DNA of 20,594 nt from Pseudomonadota bacterium (GCA_023415035.1 JAEZLX010000162.1:1-20594); one strand, 5' to 3'. Numbered from the stretch's first letter, positions 7,759 to 16,404 are shown. Notes: generated from the letters alone by a model not told the origin. Numbers and translations: made by a program.

Positions 7759-8088
7759 ATGACCGACCTTGAATACCAGAATCACGCCGAAACGCTGCTG
7801 CGCCGCGTCGAGCTGGCTTGCGACCGCATCAACGAGGAAACCGACGCGGACATCGACAACCAGCGCGTTGGCGGCATGGTCACGCTGACCTTCCCCAATC
7901 GCAGCCAGATCGTCATCAACCTCCAGAAGCCGCTGCACGAGGTGTGGATGGCGGCACGCGCCGGCGGATTCCACTACCGCTTCGACGGCCAGCAATGGCG
8001 GGACACCAAGGCCGGCAGCGAGTTCTTTGCCGACCTGTCGCGCTACGCGTCGGAGCAGGCCGGCCTGCAGCTGGACTTCAGTTCCTGA
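7759..8088 (+). CDS. cyaY: CyaY, bacterial frataxin
   Basis: CyaY is an iron-binding regulator of iron-sulfur cluster assembly that acts with the cysteine desulfurase IscS in the cytoplasm. The 109-residue protein matches the usual single-domain length. Its first helix is acidic ([14 protein letters not shown] through [13 protein letters not shown]), which is the family's iron-binding surface. The sheet carries [19 protein letters not shown], followed by [16 protein letters not shown], a characteristic frataxin stretch. The ATG at 7759 is the natural start. Its last 11 bases overlap the end of mrcA on the other strand. Confidence 0.95.
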   Translation: MTDLEYQNHAETLLRRVELACDRINEETDADIDNQRVGGMVTLTFPNRSQIVINLQKPLHEVWMAARAGGFHYRFDGQQWRDTKAGSEFFADLSRYASEQAGLQLDFSS

Positions 8089-10501
8089 ACAGGTCGAGGA
8101 TGCTGCGACGGTCGTCGCTGGCGCCGCTTTCGTCGCTGCCCGGTGCCGATGGCGGCGGGAAGGTGACCGAGGCCCCGGGGATCGGATCGGACATGCCCAG
8201 CGACGGCACACCCTGGCCAGGGCCGTATTCCTCGTAGTACCACTCGCCCGCGACGTTGATGACACCTGCCGGAGGGGTGTACTCGGCTACCGGCACGTCG
8301 CGCAGGGCGACGGACATGTAGTCGATCCAGATCGGCAGGCTCAGCCCGCCGCCGGTTTCACGGCTGCCGAGCTTGCGCGGGTTGTCGTAACCGACCCAGG
8401 CCGCGGCCACCACGGTGGGCTGGTACCCCACGAACCAGGCATCGACGGCGTCGTTGGTCGTGCCGGTCTTGCCATAGAGGTCAGGGCGCTTGAGTTGGGA
8501 GCGGGCACGGGCTGCGGTGCCGCTGCGCGTGACTTCCTGCAGCAGGCTGTTCATCACGAAAGCGTTGCGTTCCTCGATGACCCTGGGCGCGTCCTCGAGC
8601 CGGGTCTTGTCCTCGAACAGCACGCGGCCCCGATGATCCGTCACCCGGGTGATCAGCTTGGGTGAAACCAGCCTGCCGCCATTGGCGAACACGCCGAACG
8701 CGGTGGCCATCTGCATCGGCGTGACGGAGCCGGCGCCCAGCGCCATGGTCAGGTAGGGTGGGTGCCGGTGCGCATCGAAGCCGAAACGGGTGACCCATTG
8801 CTGGGCACTGTGCGTGCCCACCATCTGCAGGATGCGGATGGACACCAGGTTCTTGGAGCGGGCCAGCGCGCGCCTGGCCGACATCGGGCCCTCGAACTGG
8901 CCGTCGTAGTTGCGTGGTTCCCAGGGCTTGCCGCCGGTTTCGGTGGCGCTGAAGAACAGCGGGGCATCATTGACCACCGTCATCGGCGTCAGTCCCTTTT
9001 CGAGCGCTGCCGAATAGATGAAGGGCTTGAAGCTGGAACCGGGCTGGCGCCAGGCCTGGGTCACGTGGTTGAACTTGTTCTTCTGGAAATCGAACCCGCC
9101 CACGAGGGCGCGGATCGCCCCGTCGCGCGGATCCATGGCGACGAAGGCAGCCTCGACCTCCGGCACCTGCGTGATGCGCCAGCTGCTGTCGGGGTTCTGC
9201 ATGACACGGATCACGCTCCCGGGCCGGATCTGCACCGCCGGCGGTGCCTTGGGGGCGAGACCGGACTGGACGGGCTTGAGACCGGCACCGGTGATCCGGA
9301 ACGGTTCGCCGTCCTGCCGGACCGCGATCACCTCGGTTGGGCTGGCCTTGAGCACGACAGCCGACAACAGGTTGCCGTTGTCCGGCACCTCGTTGAGCAC
9401 GTCGTCGATGGCCTCGTCACGGGCCTCGGGGGCGTCCGGCAGGTCGATCTGTCGCTCCGGCCCGCGGTAGACCTGACGGCTCTCGTATGTCAGCACGCCA
9501 TTGCGCAGGGCTTCATAGGCGGCGCGCTGCTCGTGCGAGCGCAGGCTGGTGAGGACGTTGAGGCCACGCGTGTAGGCCTCCTCCCCGTACTGATCGACGA
9601 TGGCCTGCCGGACCATCTCGGCCACGTACTCGGCATGCAGGGTCTGGCGGCTGCCGGCGCGGTGCAGCACCAGCGGCTCTTCCTTGGCCTGGCGGGCTTC
9701 CTCGGCGGAGATGAAGCCGTGCTCCCGCATGCGGTCGATGATGTAGAGCTGTCGCGAACGGGCGCGCTTGGGGTTGCTGATCGGGTTGTAGGCGGACGGT
9801 GCCTTTGGCAGGCCTGCCAGCATGGCGGCCTCGGCGATCGTCACATCCTTGAGCGGCTTGCCGAAGTAGGTCTGGGAGGCTGCCGAGAAGCCGTAGGCGC
9901 GCTGTCCCAGGAAGATCTGGTTCATGTAGATTTCCAGAATCTGTTCCTTGGTCAGCAGGTGCTCAAGCTTGAAGGTCAGCAGCACCTCGTAGATCTTGCG
10001 TGTGTAGCTCTTCTCCGCCGAGAGAAAGACGTTGCGGGCCACCTGCATCGTGATGGTGGACGCGCCCTGGCTCTTGGCCTGGCCAAGGTTGGCGAGCGCG
10101 GCGCGCAGCATGCCCTTGTAGTCGACGCCGTGGTGTTCGAAGAAGCGCGCGTCCTCGATCGCGAGCACGGCGTTCTTCATCACGTCGGGGATCTCGCGGA
10201 TCGGTGTCAGGTTGCGCCGCTCCTCGCCGAACTCCCCGATCAGCTCGCCATCGGCGGTGTAAATGCGCAGCGGCAGCTTGGGCCGGTAGTTGGCCAGTTC
10301 GGCCACATCCGGCAGGTTCGGGTAAGCCACGGCCAGGGCGATGGCCGCCAGCACCAGCACGGATGCCACGCCAGCCGCGGCAAGGCCGAACAGCCAGGCC
10401 AGGGTGCGCAGGAACCAGCGGCCCCAGGAACTGCCCGGGGAGGGTTTTGCAGCTTTCTTCCGCGGCCGTGCGGCGGTGTCTCGTTGGTCGTCTTGGGGCA
10501 T
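8078..10501 (-). CDS. mrcA: Penicillin-binding protein 1A, bifunctional transglycosylase/transpeptidase
   Basis: This 807-residue class A PBP polymerises lipid II and cross-links peptidoglycan at the outer face of the inner membrane. A basic cytoplasmic tail and one membrane anchor (about 33-60) come first. The GT51 domain follows, with catalytic Glu116 in [12 protein letters not shown], then QGASTITMQ at 145-153 and [16 protein letters not shown]. After an OB-like linker domain, the transpeptidase domain shows SSFK (nucleophile Ser489, Lys492), SKN at 549-551 and KTG at 678-680. The tail after about residue 770 is proline- and serine-rich. It diverges from pilM, as ponA/mrcA commonly does in other proteobacteria, and ends 11 bp inside the convergent cyaY. 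The start at 10501 has no strong ribosome-binding site. Confidence 0.96.
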   Translation of the reverse strand: MPQDDQRDTAARPRKKAAKPSPGSSWGRWFLRTLAWLFGLAAAGVASVLVLAAIALAVAYPNLPDVAELANYRPKLPLRIYTADGELIGEFGEERRNLTPIREIPDVMKNAVLAIEDARFFEHHGVDYKGMLRAALANLGQAKSQGASTITMQVARNVFLSAEKSYTRKIYEVLLTFKLEHLLTKEQILEIYMNQIFLGQRAYGFSAASQTYFGKPLKDVTIAEAAMLAGLPKAPSAYNPISNPKRARSRQLYIIDRMREHGFISAEEARQAKEEPLVLHRAGSRQTLHAEYVAEMVRQAIVDQYGEEAYTRGLNVLTSLRSHEQRAAYEALRNGVLTYESRQVYRGPERQIDLPDAPEARDEAIDDVLNEVPDNGNLLSAVVLKASPTEVIAVRQDGEPFRITGAGLKPVQSGLAPKAPPAVQIRPGSVIRVMQNPDSSWRITQVPEVEAAFVAMDPRDGAIRALVGGFDFQKNKFNHVTQAWRQPGSSFKPFIYSAALEKGLTPMTVVNDAPLFFSATETGGKPWEPRNYDGQFEGPMSARRALARSKNLVSIRILQMVGTHSAQQWVTRFGFDAHRHPPYLTMALGAGSVTPMQMATAFGVFANGGRLVSPKLITRVTDHRGRVLFEDKTRLEDAPRVIEERNAFVMNSLLQEVTRSGTAARARSQLKRPDLYGKTGTTNDAVDAWFVGYQPTVVAAAWVGYDNPRKLGSRETGGGLSLPIWIDYMSVALRDVPVAEYTPPAGVINVAGEWYYEEYGPGQGVPSLGMSDPIPGASVTFPPPSAPGSDESGASDDRRSILDLFRN

Positions 10502-10530
10502 GAAGGGGCTCTGGTGGCGGGCCGTCAGCC

Positions 10531-10559
10531 ATTATAGGAACCGCCCCCTCGCCGGCTGT
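10531..10559 (-). promoter_or_regulatory. Probable mrcA promoter
   Basis: On the minus strand a perfect TATAAT (-10) occupies 10531-10536, about 30 bp upstream of the mrcA start codon. The hexamer 17 bp upstream (ACAGCC, 10554-10559) is a poor -35, so the promoter may need an activator or be of modest strength. The predicted leader is about 22 nt. Confidence 0.5.
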
Positions 10560-10591
10560 GCCCGGGGCCGTGCTTTCGTCAAGTGGAATTC

Positions 10592-10606
10592 GGATGGTGA
10601 CCATCC
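10592..10606. promoter_or_regulatory. 15-bp palindrome GGATGGTgACCATCC (operator-like)
   Basis: Two perfect 7-bp arms flank one central base. It lies upstream of the candidate mrcA promoter and about 120 bp upstream of the candidate pilM promoter, a suitable place for a dimeric regulator. I do not recognise a known regulator site. Confidence 0.4.
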
Positions 10607-10659
10607 CGTCACGCCACCGCTGTTACAGCTTGTATTTAACCGTGTACTTCGTATGCTTT

Positions 10660-10674
10660 TGACAACGCTTGTCA
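10660..10674. promoter_or_regulatory. 15-bp palindrome TGACAAcgcTTGTCA (operator-like)
   Basis: Perfect 6-bp arms flank a 3-bp centre. The left arm overlaps a consensus -35 hexamer (TTGACA, 10659-10664) that has no matching -10 at 16-18 bp downstream. The site could therefore be an operator, or part of a promoter read by another sigma factor. It sits about 45 bp upstream of the extended -10 proposed for pilM. Confidence 0.4.
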
Positions 10675-10716
10675 GCGTGCGAACGCCGAAAAGTCTTTCC
10701 TGCACAAAGGGCTTGC

Positions 10717-10725
10717 TGCTAGCAT
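10717..10725 (+). promoter_or_regulatory. Candidate extended -10 promoter for the pil operon
   Basis: TGCTAGCAT fits the extended -10 form TGnTAnnnT. The sequence 17 bp upstream (TTCCTG) is a poor -35, which an extended -10 can tolerate. Transcription would start near 10732, giving a leader of about 50 nt before the pilM start proposed here. Confidence 0.35.
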
Positions 10726-10781
10726 TGAAGTGAAATCTTAAGTAATGGCGCGCCTGCGTGCCTCAAAAATCGGGGGTCATC

Positions 10782-11861
10782 TTGATCTCACTGGGATCGC
10801 TTATCAGCCGGGAACCGGCGCCATTGCTCGGCATTGACATCAGTTCATCCAGTGTGAAGCTGGTGGAGCTTGGTCGTAACCGTGCCGGGGACATCGTGCT
10901 GGAGCGCTGCGCCATCGAGCCCATGGAGCGCGGCTGGATCACCGACGGCAATATTGAAAAGTTCGACGAAGTGGCCGAGGCCGTGCGCCGTGTCGTGCGC
11001 AAGAGCGGTAGCAAGACCAAGAACGCGGCACTGGCCCTGCCGGCCTCTGCCGTCATCACCAAGAAGATCGTCCTGCCGGGCGGCCTGACCGACCGGGAAC
11101 TGGAAGTGCAGGTCGAGTCCGAGGCGAACCAGTACATTCCGTTCTCGCTGGACGAAGTGAGCCTGGACTTCTGCGTGGTCGGTCCCAGCGCCACGTCGCT
11201 GGGCGATGTCGAGGTGCTGATCGCGGCATCGCGCAAGGAGAAGGTGTCCGACCGGCAGGGTCTGGCCGAGGCGGCCGGGCTCAAGCCGGTCATCATGGAC
11301 GTGGAGTCCTATGCCTCGCGCATGGCAGCCAGCCGCGTCATCGAGACCCTGCCCAACAGCGGAGTCGATGCGCTGGTCGCGCTGTTCGAGGTCGGCGCCA
11401 TGACCACGAGCATGCAGGTCCTGCGCAACGACGACGTGCTGTATGAGCGCGACCAGGCCTTCGGCGGCGCGCAGCTTACCCAGCTGATCGTGCGCCAGTA
11501 CGGTTTCTCGGCCGACGAGGCGGAGGCCAAGAAGCGCTCGGGTGACCTGCCGGAAGACTACCGTTCCACGGTCCTTGAGCCCTTCATCGAGAGCATGGCG
11601 CAGGAAATCGGCCGTGCGCTGCAGTTCTTCTTCACCAGCACGCCGCACAACAAGGTCGACCACATTCTCATTGCCGGCGGCAGCGCGGCATTGCCCGGCC
11701 TGACCGAGGCGATCACGCACCAGACCTCGTTCGCCAGCATGGTCATCAATCCCTTCGACGGCATGGAGATGGGTCGCTCGGTGCAGGCGCGCAAGATCAT
11801 GCGTGAAGCGCCTTCCTACCTCACTTCGACCGGCCTGGCGTTGCGGAGGTTCTACCAATGA
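10782..11861 (+). CDS. pilM: PilM, actin-like type IV pilus assembly protein
   Basis: PilM is a cytoplasmic actin/FtsA-like ATP-binding protein that holds the short tail of PilN and links the pilus motor to the inner-membrane complex. The sequence shows LLGIDISSSSVKLVEL (first nucleotide-binding loop), then ALALPASAVITKKI, an ESEANQYIPFSLDEV segment and a C-terminal IAGGSAALPGL loop. These are typical of PilM. I place the start at TTG 10782, which gives MISLGSLISREPAPLLGID (359 residues), matching the N-termini I know from PilM, and GGGGGT lies 4 nt upstream. The alternative GTG at 10758 adds eight residues without a ribosome-binding site. The stop overlaps the pilN start (ATGA). Confidence 0.92.
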   Translation: MISLGSLISREPAPLLGIDISSSSVKLVELGRNRAGDIVLERCAIEPMERGWITDGNIEKFDEVAEAVRRVVRKSGSKTKNAALALPASAVITKKIVLPGGLTDRELEVQVESEANQYIPFSLDEVSLDFCVVGPSATSLGDVEVLIAASRKEKVSDRQGLAEAAGLKPVIMDVESYASRMAASRVIETLPNSGVDALVALFEVGAMTTSMQVLRNDDVLYERDQAFGGAQLTQLIVRQYGFSADEAEAKKRSGDLPEDYRSTVLEPFIESMAQEIGRALQFFFTSTPHNKVDHILIAGGSAALPGLTEAITHQTSFASMVINPFDGMEMGRSVQARKIMREAPSYLTSTGLALRRFYQ

Positions 11862-12478
11862 TCCTGATCAACCTGCTGCCGCACCGGGAGGCGGCTCGCA
11901 AGAAGCAGAAAGAGCAGTTCTACACCCATCTGGTGTTGTCCGCGCTGCTGGGCGGCCTGATCTGCGGCGCCGTGTTCACCTGGTACCAGGGGCGCCTGTC
12001 CGCGCAGAAAGACCGCAACGCCTTCCTCAAGGCGGAAATCAGCAAGCTCGACAACGAGATCAAGGACATCGCCACCCTGGAGGCCGAGATTGCCTCTTTG
12101 CGCGCGCGCCAGACCGCGGTGGAGAACCTGCAAAGCGACCGCAATTTGCCGGTCCATCTGCTGGAGGCGCTGGTCACCCGCCTGCCCGACGGTGTGTACC
12201 TCCGGAGCGTCAAGCAGGACAAGCAGCGTGTGTTGCTTGAAGGTTCTGCGCAGTCGCAGGAACGCGTCTCGGAGCTGCTGCGCAACCTGGGCAATGACAG
12301 CCCGTGGCTGAGCAAGCCGGAGCTGGTGGAGATCGTGGCCTCGAAGATCGATCCCAAGTCGCGTGACCAGCGCCGGGTGTCGAATTTCAAGGTCCGCGTG
12401 GACTTGGTGCGGCCGTCGGCCTCTTCGCCTGCCGGCGCGGGGGCTGACACTGGCAAGCCTGCGAAGCGGAAGGTTTGA
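11858..12478 (+). CDS. pilN: PilN, inner-membrane alignment protein of type IV pili
   Basis: PilN is a bitopic inner-membrane protein that pairs with PilO and docks PilM through its cytoplasmic tail. The 206-residue sequence opens with MILINLLPHRE, the conserved INLLP motif that fits the PilM groove. One membrane segment spans about residues 23-42. A charged coiled coil (about 48-95) and a small ferredoxin-like periplasmic domain follow. The C-terminal tail (SASSPAGAGADTGKPAKRKV) is low in complexity and basic. The ATG overlaps the pilM stop, so translation is probably coupled. Confidence 0.93.
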   Translation: MILINLLPHREAARKKQKEQFYTHLVLSALLGGLICGAVFTWYQGRLSAQKDRNAFLKAEISKLDNEIKDIATLEAEIASLRARQTAVENLQSDRNLPVHLLEALVTRLPDGVYLRSVKQDKQRVLLEGSAQSQERVSELLRNLGNDSPWLSKPELVEIVASKIDPKSRDQRRVSNFKVRVDLVRPSASSPAGAGADTGKPAKRKV

Positions 12479-12483
12479 GTCCC

Positions 12484-13182
12484 ATGGCATCGAAATCCAT
12501 ATCCCCAATGGCCATCGACTCGAAGGATGTGCTCGACAAGGTTCGCAGGCAGTTCGTCGGACTCGATCCCAACGATCCCTCGCTGTGGCCGGTCTTGCCA
12601 CGCAGTCTCCTGTTCATCTTGGTCTGCGTCGCGGTCTGTGTCGGCCTGTGGTTCATGTGGCTCAAGTCGGTCGACGAGGAACTGGTGTCCGAACAGGGAC
12701 GGGAACAGCAGCTGCGCGACGAGTACAAGAGGAAGCTGGTGAAGGCGGTGAACCTGGATGCGCTGAAGAAGCAGCGCGAGCAGGTCCAGCAGTACGTCAG
12801 CCAGCTGGAGAAGCAGCTGCCGAGCAAGGCCGAAATGGATGCCCTGCTGTCCGACATCAACCAGGCTGGTCTGGGCCGCAGCCTGCAGTTCGAGTTGTTC
12901 CGCCCGGGGAGCGTGTCGGTCAAGGAATACTATGCCGAGCTGCCGATCACCATCAAGGTGACGGGCCGGTATCACGATATTGGCCTGTTCGCCGCGGACG
13001 TTGCGCATCTGTCGCGTATCGTGACGCTGAACAACCTGTCCCTGACGCCGGTCCGCGACCGCGACGGGGTGCTGACGATGGATGGCACGGCCAAGACCTT
13101 CCGGTACCTGGACCAGGAAGAAATCGAGATGCAGCAGAAGGCGGCGGCCGATCAGAAAAAGAAGAAGGGGAGCAAGAAATGA
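12484..13182 (+). CDS. pilO: PilO, inner-membrane alignment protein of type IV pili
   Basis: PilO forms heterodimers with PilN in the periplasm and helps link the pilus motor to the outer-membrane secretin. The 232-residue protein has a cytoplasmic N-terminus containing VGLDPNDPSLWPVLPR, one membrane segment at about 41-60, a coiled coil (about 62-115) and a ferredoxin-like domain ending in a lysine-rich tail (KKKKGSKK). I chose ATG 12484, five bases after the pilN stop; a TTG at 12475 overlapping the stop would add three residues. The stop overlaps the pilP start (ATGA). Confidence 0.92.
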   Translation: MASKSISPMAIDSKDVLDKVRRQFVGLDPNDPSLWPVLPRSLLFILVCVAVCVGLWFMWLKSVDEELVSEQGREQQLRDEYKRKLVKAVNLDALKKQREQVQQYVSQLEKQLPSKAEMDALLSDINQAGLGRSLQFELFRPGSVSVKEYYAELPITIKVTGRYHDIGLFAADVAHLSRIVTLNNLSLTPVRDRDGVLTMDGTAKTFRYLDQEEIEMQQKAAADQKKKKGSKK

Positions 13183-13730
13183 GGGCCGTCCCATCGCGTT
13201 TCGTGATGCTGGCCGTGGCAGGCACACTGGTCGCCGGATGCTCGTCGTCCGGGGATGACGAGCTGCGGCAGTGGATGCAGGCGGAGCGCAATTCGATCCG
13301 CCCCAATGTGCAACCCATTCCGGAGCCGACCAAGTTCGAGCCCAAACCGTACACCGTCGATCAGTTGCTGGAGCCTTTCAGCAACGAGAAGCTGGCCAGC
13401 GTTCTCCGTGGGGCAGAGCGCAACCCCTTGTTGAACTCCTCGCTGATCGAGCCTGAGCTGAACCGGCGCAAGGAGCCGCTGGAAGCCTATCCGCTGGACG
13501 TCATGGCCATGGTGGGCAGTCTTGACCGGCAGGGGCAGCTCGTTGCGCTGGTCAAGGTGGACAAGCTGCTCTACCAGGTGCGTGTGGGCAACTATCTGGG
13601 GCAGAACTACGGCAAGATCACCAGGATCACGGAAACCGAGGTGCAGCTGCGCGAGATCGTGCAGGATGCCGCCGGCGAATGGGTAGAGAAGTCGACGGCG
13701 CTACAGCTACAAGAGGACGCGAGCAAATGA
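13179..13730 (+). CDS. pilP: PilP, pilus assembly lipoprotein
   Basis: PilP is an inner-membrane lipoprotein whose periplasmic domain bridges PilN/PilO and the N-domains of PilQ. The 183-residue precursor has a signal peptide ending in LVAG-Cys21. An extended proline-rich linker follows (RPNVQPIPEPTKFEPKPY), then LEPFSNEKL and a compact beta domain with YPLDVMAMVGSL and VGNYLGQNYGKI, all characteristic of PilP. The start ATG overlaps the pilO stop and the stop overlaps the pilQ start, both as ATGA. Confidence 0.94.
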   Translation: MRAVPSRFVMLAVAGTLVAGCSSSGDDELRQWMQAERNSIRPNVQPIPEPTKFEPKPYTVDQLLEPFSNEKLASVLRGAERNPLLNSSLIEPELNRRKEPLEAYPLDVMAMVGSLDRQGQLVALVKVDKLLYQVRVGNYLGQNYGKITRITETEVQLREIVQDAAGEWVEKSTALQLQEDASK

Positions 13731-15901
13731 ACGATACAAGCATGACGGCACGCAGCAAGGGAGCCGCTGGTCGGGGAGGTCTGCGTGGGGGGCTGTTTCT
13801 CCTGCTGATGATGTCCGCGGCCTGGGCTCAGGCCCAGAATGCGATCAAGAGTCTCACCGGCAGTCTCCAGGGTGGCACGGAAGTCATCCGGATCGAGACC
13901 CAGACGCCCCTGGCAGCGCCGCCTGCGGGCTTCACGGTTCAGTCGCCCGCGCGCATTTCGCTGGATTTCCCCGGCGTCATCAACGGCATCGGCCGCAACG
14001 CCGTGGACATCAACCAGGGCAACGTGCGCTCGGCCAACGTGGTGCAGGCCGGCGAGCGCACCCGCGTGGTCATTAATCTCAAGCAGGCTGCTTCCTACGA
14101 AACCAGGATCGAAGGCAACACGCTGCTGGTCGTGCTGGGCAGCGCCGAAGCCGTGGCGGCCAGGAAGACCGAAGCGCCCGTCGCGGCCGCCGCAACGTTC
14201 GCGCCGAGCCAGAACAGCGATGTGGTGGCCTTGCGGGACATCGATTTCCGGCGCGGAGCCGATTCCGCCGGCCGCGTGGTGGTGGACCTCGACAGCAGCC
14301 AGGTGGGTGTCGACATCCGTCAGCAGGGCAAGGATCTGGTGGTCGAGTTCCTCAAGTCGTCGCTGCCGGAGGGTCTGCGCCGGCGTCTGGACGTGTCCGA
14401 CTTCGGCACGCCGGTCCAGCTCATCACGACCACGCAGGTCGGAGACCGTGTCCGCATGGTGGTCACGCCGACCGGCAACTGGGAGCATTCCGCCTACCAG
14501 AGCGACAGCCAGTTCGTGCTGGAAGTGCGCGAACAGCGCATCGATCCGAACAAGCTGACGCAAGGGCCCGGCTACAACGGCGAGAAGCTGTCGCTGAACT
14601 TCCAGAACATCGAAGTCCGGGCGCTGCTGCAGGTGATCGCCGATTTCACCAATTTCAACGTGGTCACTTCGGACTCGGTGGGCGGCTCCCTGACGCTGCG
14701 CCTGAAGGATGTGCCTTGGGATCAGGCGCTCGACATCATCCTGCAGGCCAAGGGTTTGGGCATGCGCAAGGCGGGCAACGTGCTCTGGATCGCTCCCAAG
14801 GACGAAATCGCCGCGCGAGAGAAGCAGGAGCTGGAGGCCAAGGCTTCGATCGAGAGCCTGGAGACGTTGCGCACGCAGGCTTTCCAGATGAACTATGCCA
14901 AGGCCAGCGACATCGCGGGCCAGCTCACGGGTGGCAGTGCCGGGGCTGCGGGGGGGCAGCCCACGCGGATCCTGTCGCCGCGCGGCAGCGTGATGGCCGA
15001 GACCCGGACCAATCAGCTGTTCGTCACCGACATCCCGTCCAAGCTGGAGCAGGTCCAGCAACTTATCGCGCGGCTGGACATCCCAATCCGGCAGGTGCTG
15101 ATCGAGGCTCGCATCGTCGAAGCCGATGACCGTTTCGGCCGTTCCCTGGGGGTGCGGCTGGGCGGCACGGATCTGCGCGGGGTGCGTGGCGGCCAGCCCG
15201 GCTATCCCGTGGGTGGCATCAACCGGATGGCCATCGGCGGCAGCTACGACGCCGTGTCCATGACCACGACCGAGACGGAAAATGCCCTTACCACGGCCAA
15301 CACGTCCTTCGTAAACCTGCCTTCCACGGGCGCGGGCGGCTTCGCGCCGGCCGCGTTTGCCATCTCGCTGTTCAGCTCGGCAGCCAACCGCTTCCTCAAC
15401 CTGGAAATCTCCGCGCTGGAAGCCGACGGGCGTGGCAAGATCGTCTCGAGCCCGCGCGTGGTGACGGCCGACCAGGTCAAGGCCCTGATCGAGCAGGGTA
15501 CCGAGTACCCGTACCAGACGGCCACATCCAGCGGCGCCACGGCCATCGCGTTCCGCAAGGCCAACCTGAAGCTGGAAGTGACGCCGCAGATCACGCCGGA
15601 AGGCAGCATCATTCTGGATGTCGATGTCAACAAGGACAGCCGTGGCGAAACCACGACCGCCGGTATTGCCATCAACACCAAGCACGTGCAGACCCAGGTG
15701 CTGGTGGAAAACGGCGGTACCGTGGTGATCGGCGGCATCTTCGAACAGGAAGAGGTCGAGGATGTGACCAAGGTTCCTCTGCTGGGCGACATCCCGGTGG
15801 TGGGGAACCTGTTCAAGAATCGCGCCAAGACGGCCAACAAGCGCGAACTGCTGATCTTCCTGACTCCGCGCGTGATCGCGGACCGGGGCCTGTCGCGCTG
15901 A
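13727..15901 (+). CDS. pilQ: PilQ, type IV pilus secretin
   Basis: PilQ multimerises in the outer membrane as the gated channel through which the pilus emerges. The 724-residue precursor has a signal peptide cleaved near AWA-QAQ (residues 33-37). Two peptidoglycan-binding AMIN domains are visible at about 40-138 and 165-268. A secretin N0-type domain follows (about 287-357, with LSLNFQNIEVRALLQVIADF), then an N1/KH-like domain (about 380-452). The secretin beta-barrel domain extends from about 453 to the end, closing with the signature KVPLLGDIPVVGNLFK and LLIFLTPRVI. A glycine-, serine- and threonine-rich stretch at about 480-545 is probably the gate region. The gene is last in pilMNOPQ. A 34-bp gap without an obvious terminator separates it from the next lipoprotein gene. 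Confidence 0.96.
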   Translation: MNDTSMTARSKGAAGRGGLRGGLFLLLMMSAAWAQAQNAIKSLTGSLQGGTEVIRIETQTPLAAPPAGFTVQSPARISLDFPGVINGIGRNAVDINQGNVRSANVVQAGERTRVVINLKQAASYETRIEGNTLLVVLGSAEAVAARKTEAPVAAAATFAPSQNSDVVALRDIDFRRGADSAGRVVVDLDSSQVGVDIRQQGKDLVVEFLKSSLPEGLRRRLDVSDFGTPVQLITTTQVGDRVRMVVTPTGNWEHSAYQSDSQFVLEVREQRIDPNKLTQGPGYNGEKLSLNFQNIEVRALLQVIADFTNFNVVTSDSVGGSLTLRLKDVPWDQALDIILQAKGLGMRKAGNVLWIAPKDEIAAREKQELEAKASIESLETLRTQAFQMNYAKASDIAGQLTGGSAGAAGGQPTRILSPRGSVMAETRTNQLFVTDIPSKLEQVQQLIARLDIPIRQVLIEARIVEADDRFGRSLGVRLGGTDLRGVRGGQPGYPVGGINRMAIGGSYDAVSMTTTETENALTTANTSFVNLPSTGAGGFAPAAFAISLFSSAANRFLNLEISALEADGRGKIVSSPRVVTADQVKALIEQGTEYPYQTATSSGATAIAFRKANLKLEVTPQITPEGSIILDVDVNKDSRGETTTAGIAINTKHVQTQVLVENGGTVVIGGIFEQEEVEDVTKVPLLGDIPVVGNLFKNRAKTANKRELLIFLTPRVIADRGLSR

Positions 15902-15935
15902 GAGCAGTCGCCAACCTATTCGGAAACCAACCCAT

Positions 15936-16349
15936 ATGAAGATGCAAAAGATCAAATTGATGGCCGTCGCCCTGTCTTCGGCGGTGCTGATGGCCTGCGG
16001 TGGCGGCGGCGATGTGGCTGGCGACAATGCCGAATTCATGGTCAGCCCTCCCGACTGGAAGTTTGCCGTGGTAGGGGCTGCGGAAGGGTCCTGCCCTGGA
16101 CCGGGCTATTCCCGCATATTCACCATCATCGGTGGTCAGCCGCCCTTCCGGATCCACAATCCCCAGCCTGACCTCTTCCAACTGGATCGGACGACGGTCG
16201 AGGGCAAGGATCCGCGGTTCAAGGTCACCACGCTGGGAGGCGGTTGTGGCGAGTACCTGATCACGGTGGTGGATTACCATTCGCAGGTTGCCACGATCGA
16301 AATCGAGCTGGAAGAGGGTGATGAAACCGATGGCGGCTCCGACAGCTGA
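15936..16349 (+). CDS. Small lipoprotein of unknown function, possible Ig-like fold
   Basis: I do not recognise this 137-residue protein. It has a basic start, a hydrophobic segment and a lipobox LMA-Cys21 followed by a GGGG linker; Gly after the lipidated Cys suggests outer-membrane sorting. The mature part contains TIIGGQPPFRIHN and, later, YLITVVDYHSQVATIEIEL. These are spaced like the first and last strands of bacterial Ig-like (Big) domains, in which a GGxPPY turn and a closing VxVTD strand are common. Two further cysteines (Cys53, Cys104) could form a disulfide. The tail is very acidic. It lies 34 bp after pilQ on the same strand and upstream of a strong hairpin, so it may be the last gene of the pil operon. 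A role with PilQ, for example as a pilotin-like factor, is inference only. Confidence 0.75.
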   Translation: MKMQKIKLMAVALSSAVLMACGGGGDVAGDNAEFMVSPPDWKFAVVGAAEGSCPGPGYSRIFTIIGGQPPFRIHNPQPDLFQLDRTTVEGKDPRFKVTTLGGGCGEYLITVVDYHSQVATIEIELEEGDETDGGSDS

Positions 16350-16404
16350 TCCTTTTGCGCATCCGCATGGGTGTCACAATTCCTGACGAACGCCGGCATC
16401 GCAT

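Noticed and set aside
8762..10537. Plus-strand open frame of 591 codons opposite mrcA
   Set aside because: Composition is that of a GC-rich antisense frame; the opposite strand encodes an intact PBP1A with all catalytic motifs.
10701..10717. Sigma-54-like TGCAC...TTGCT before pilM
   Set aside because: The distance between the TGCAC and TTGC elements is two bases too long for the strict GG-GC spacing, and the first G is missing.
10747..10754. 8-bp palindrome GGCGCGCC before pilM
   Set aside because: Short GC palindromes are frequent by chance in this composition and nothing else marks it as a site.
13607..16039. Long open frame of 810 codons on the minus strand across pilP-pilQ
   Set aside because: It is antisense to the clear PilQ secretin, its product is rich in His, Arg, Gln and Asp without any domain, and such frames are expected opposite GC-rich genes.
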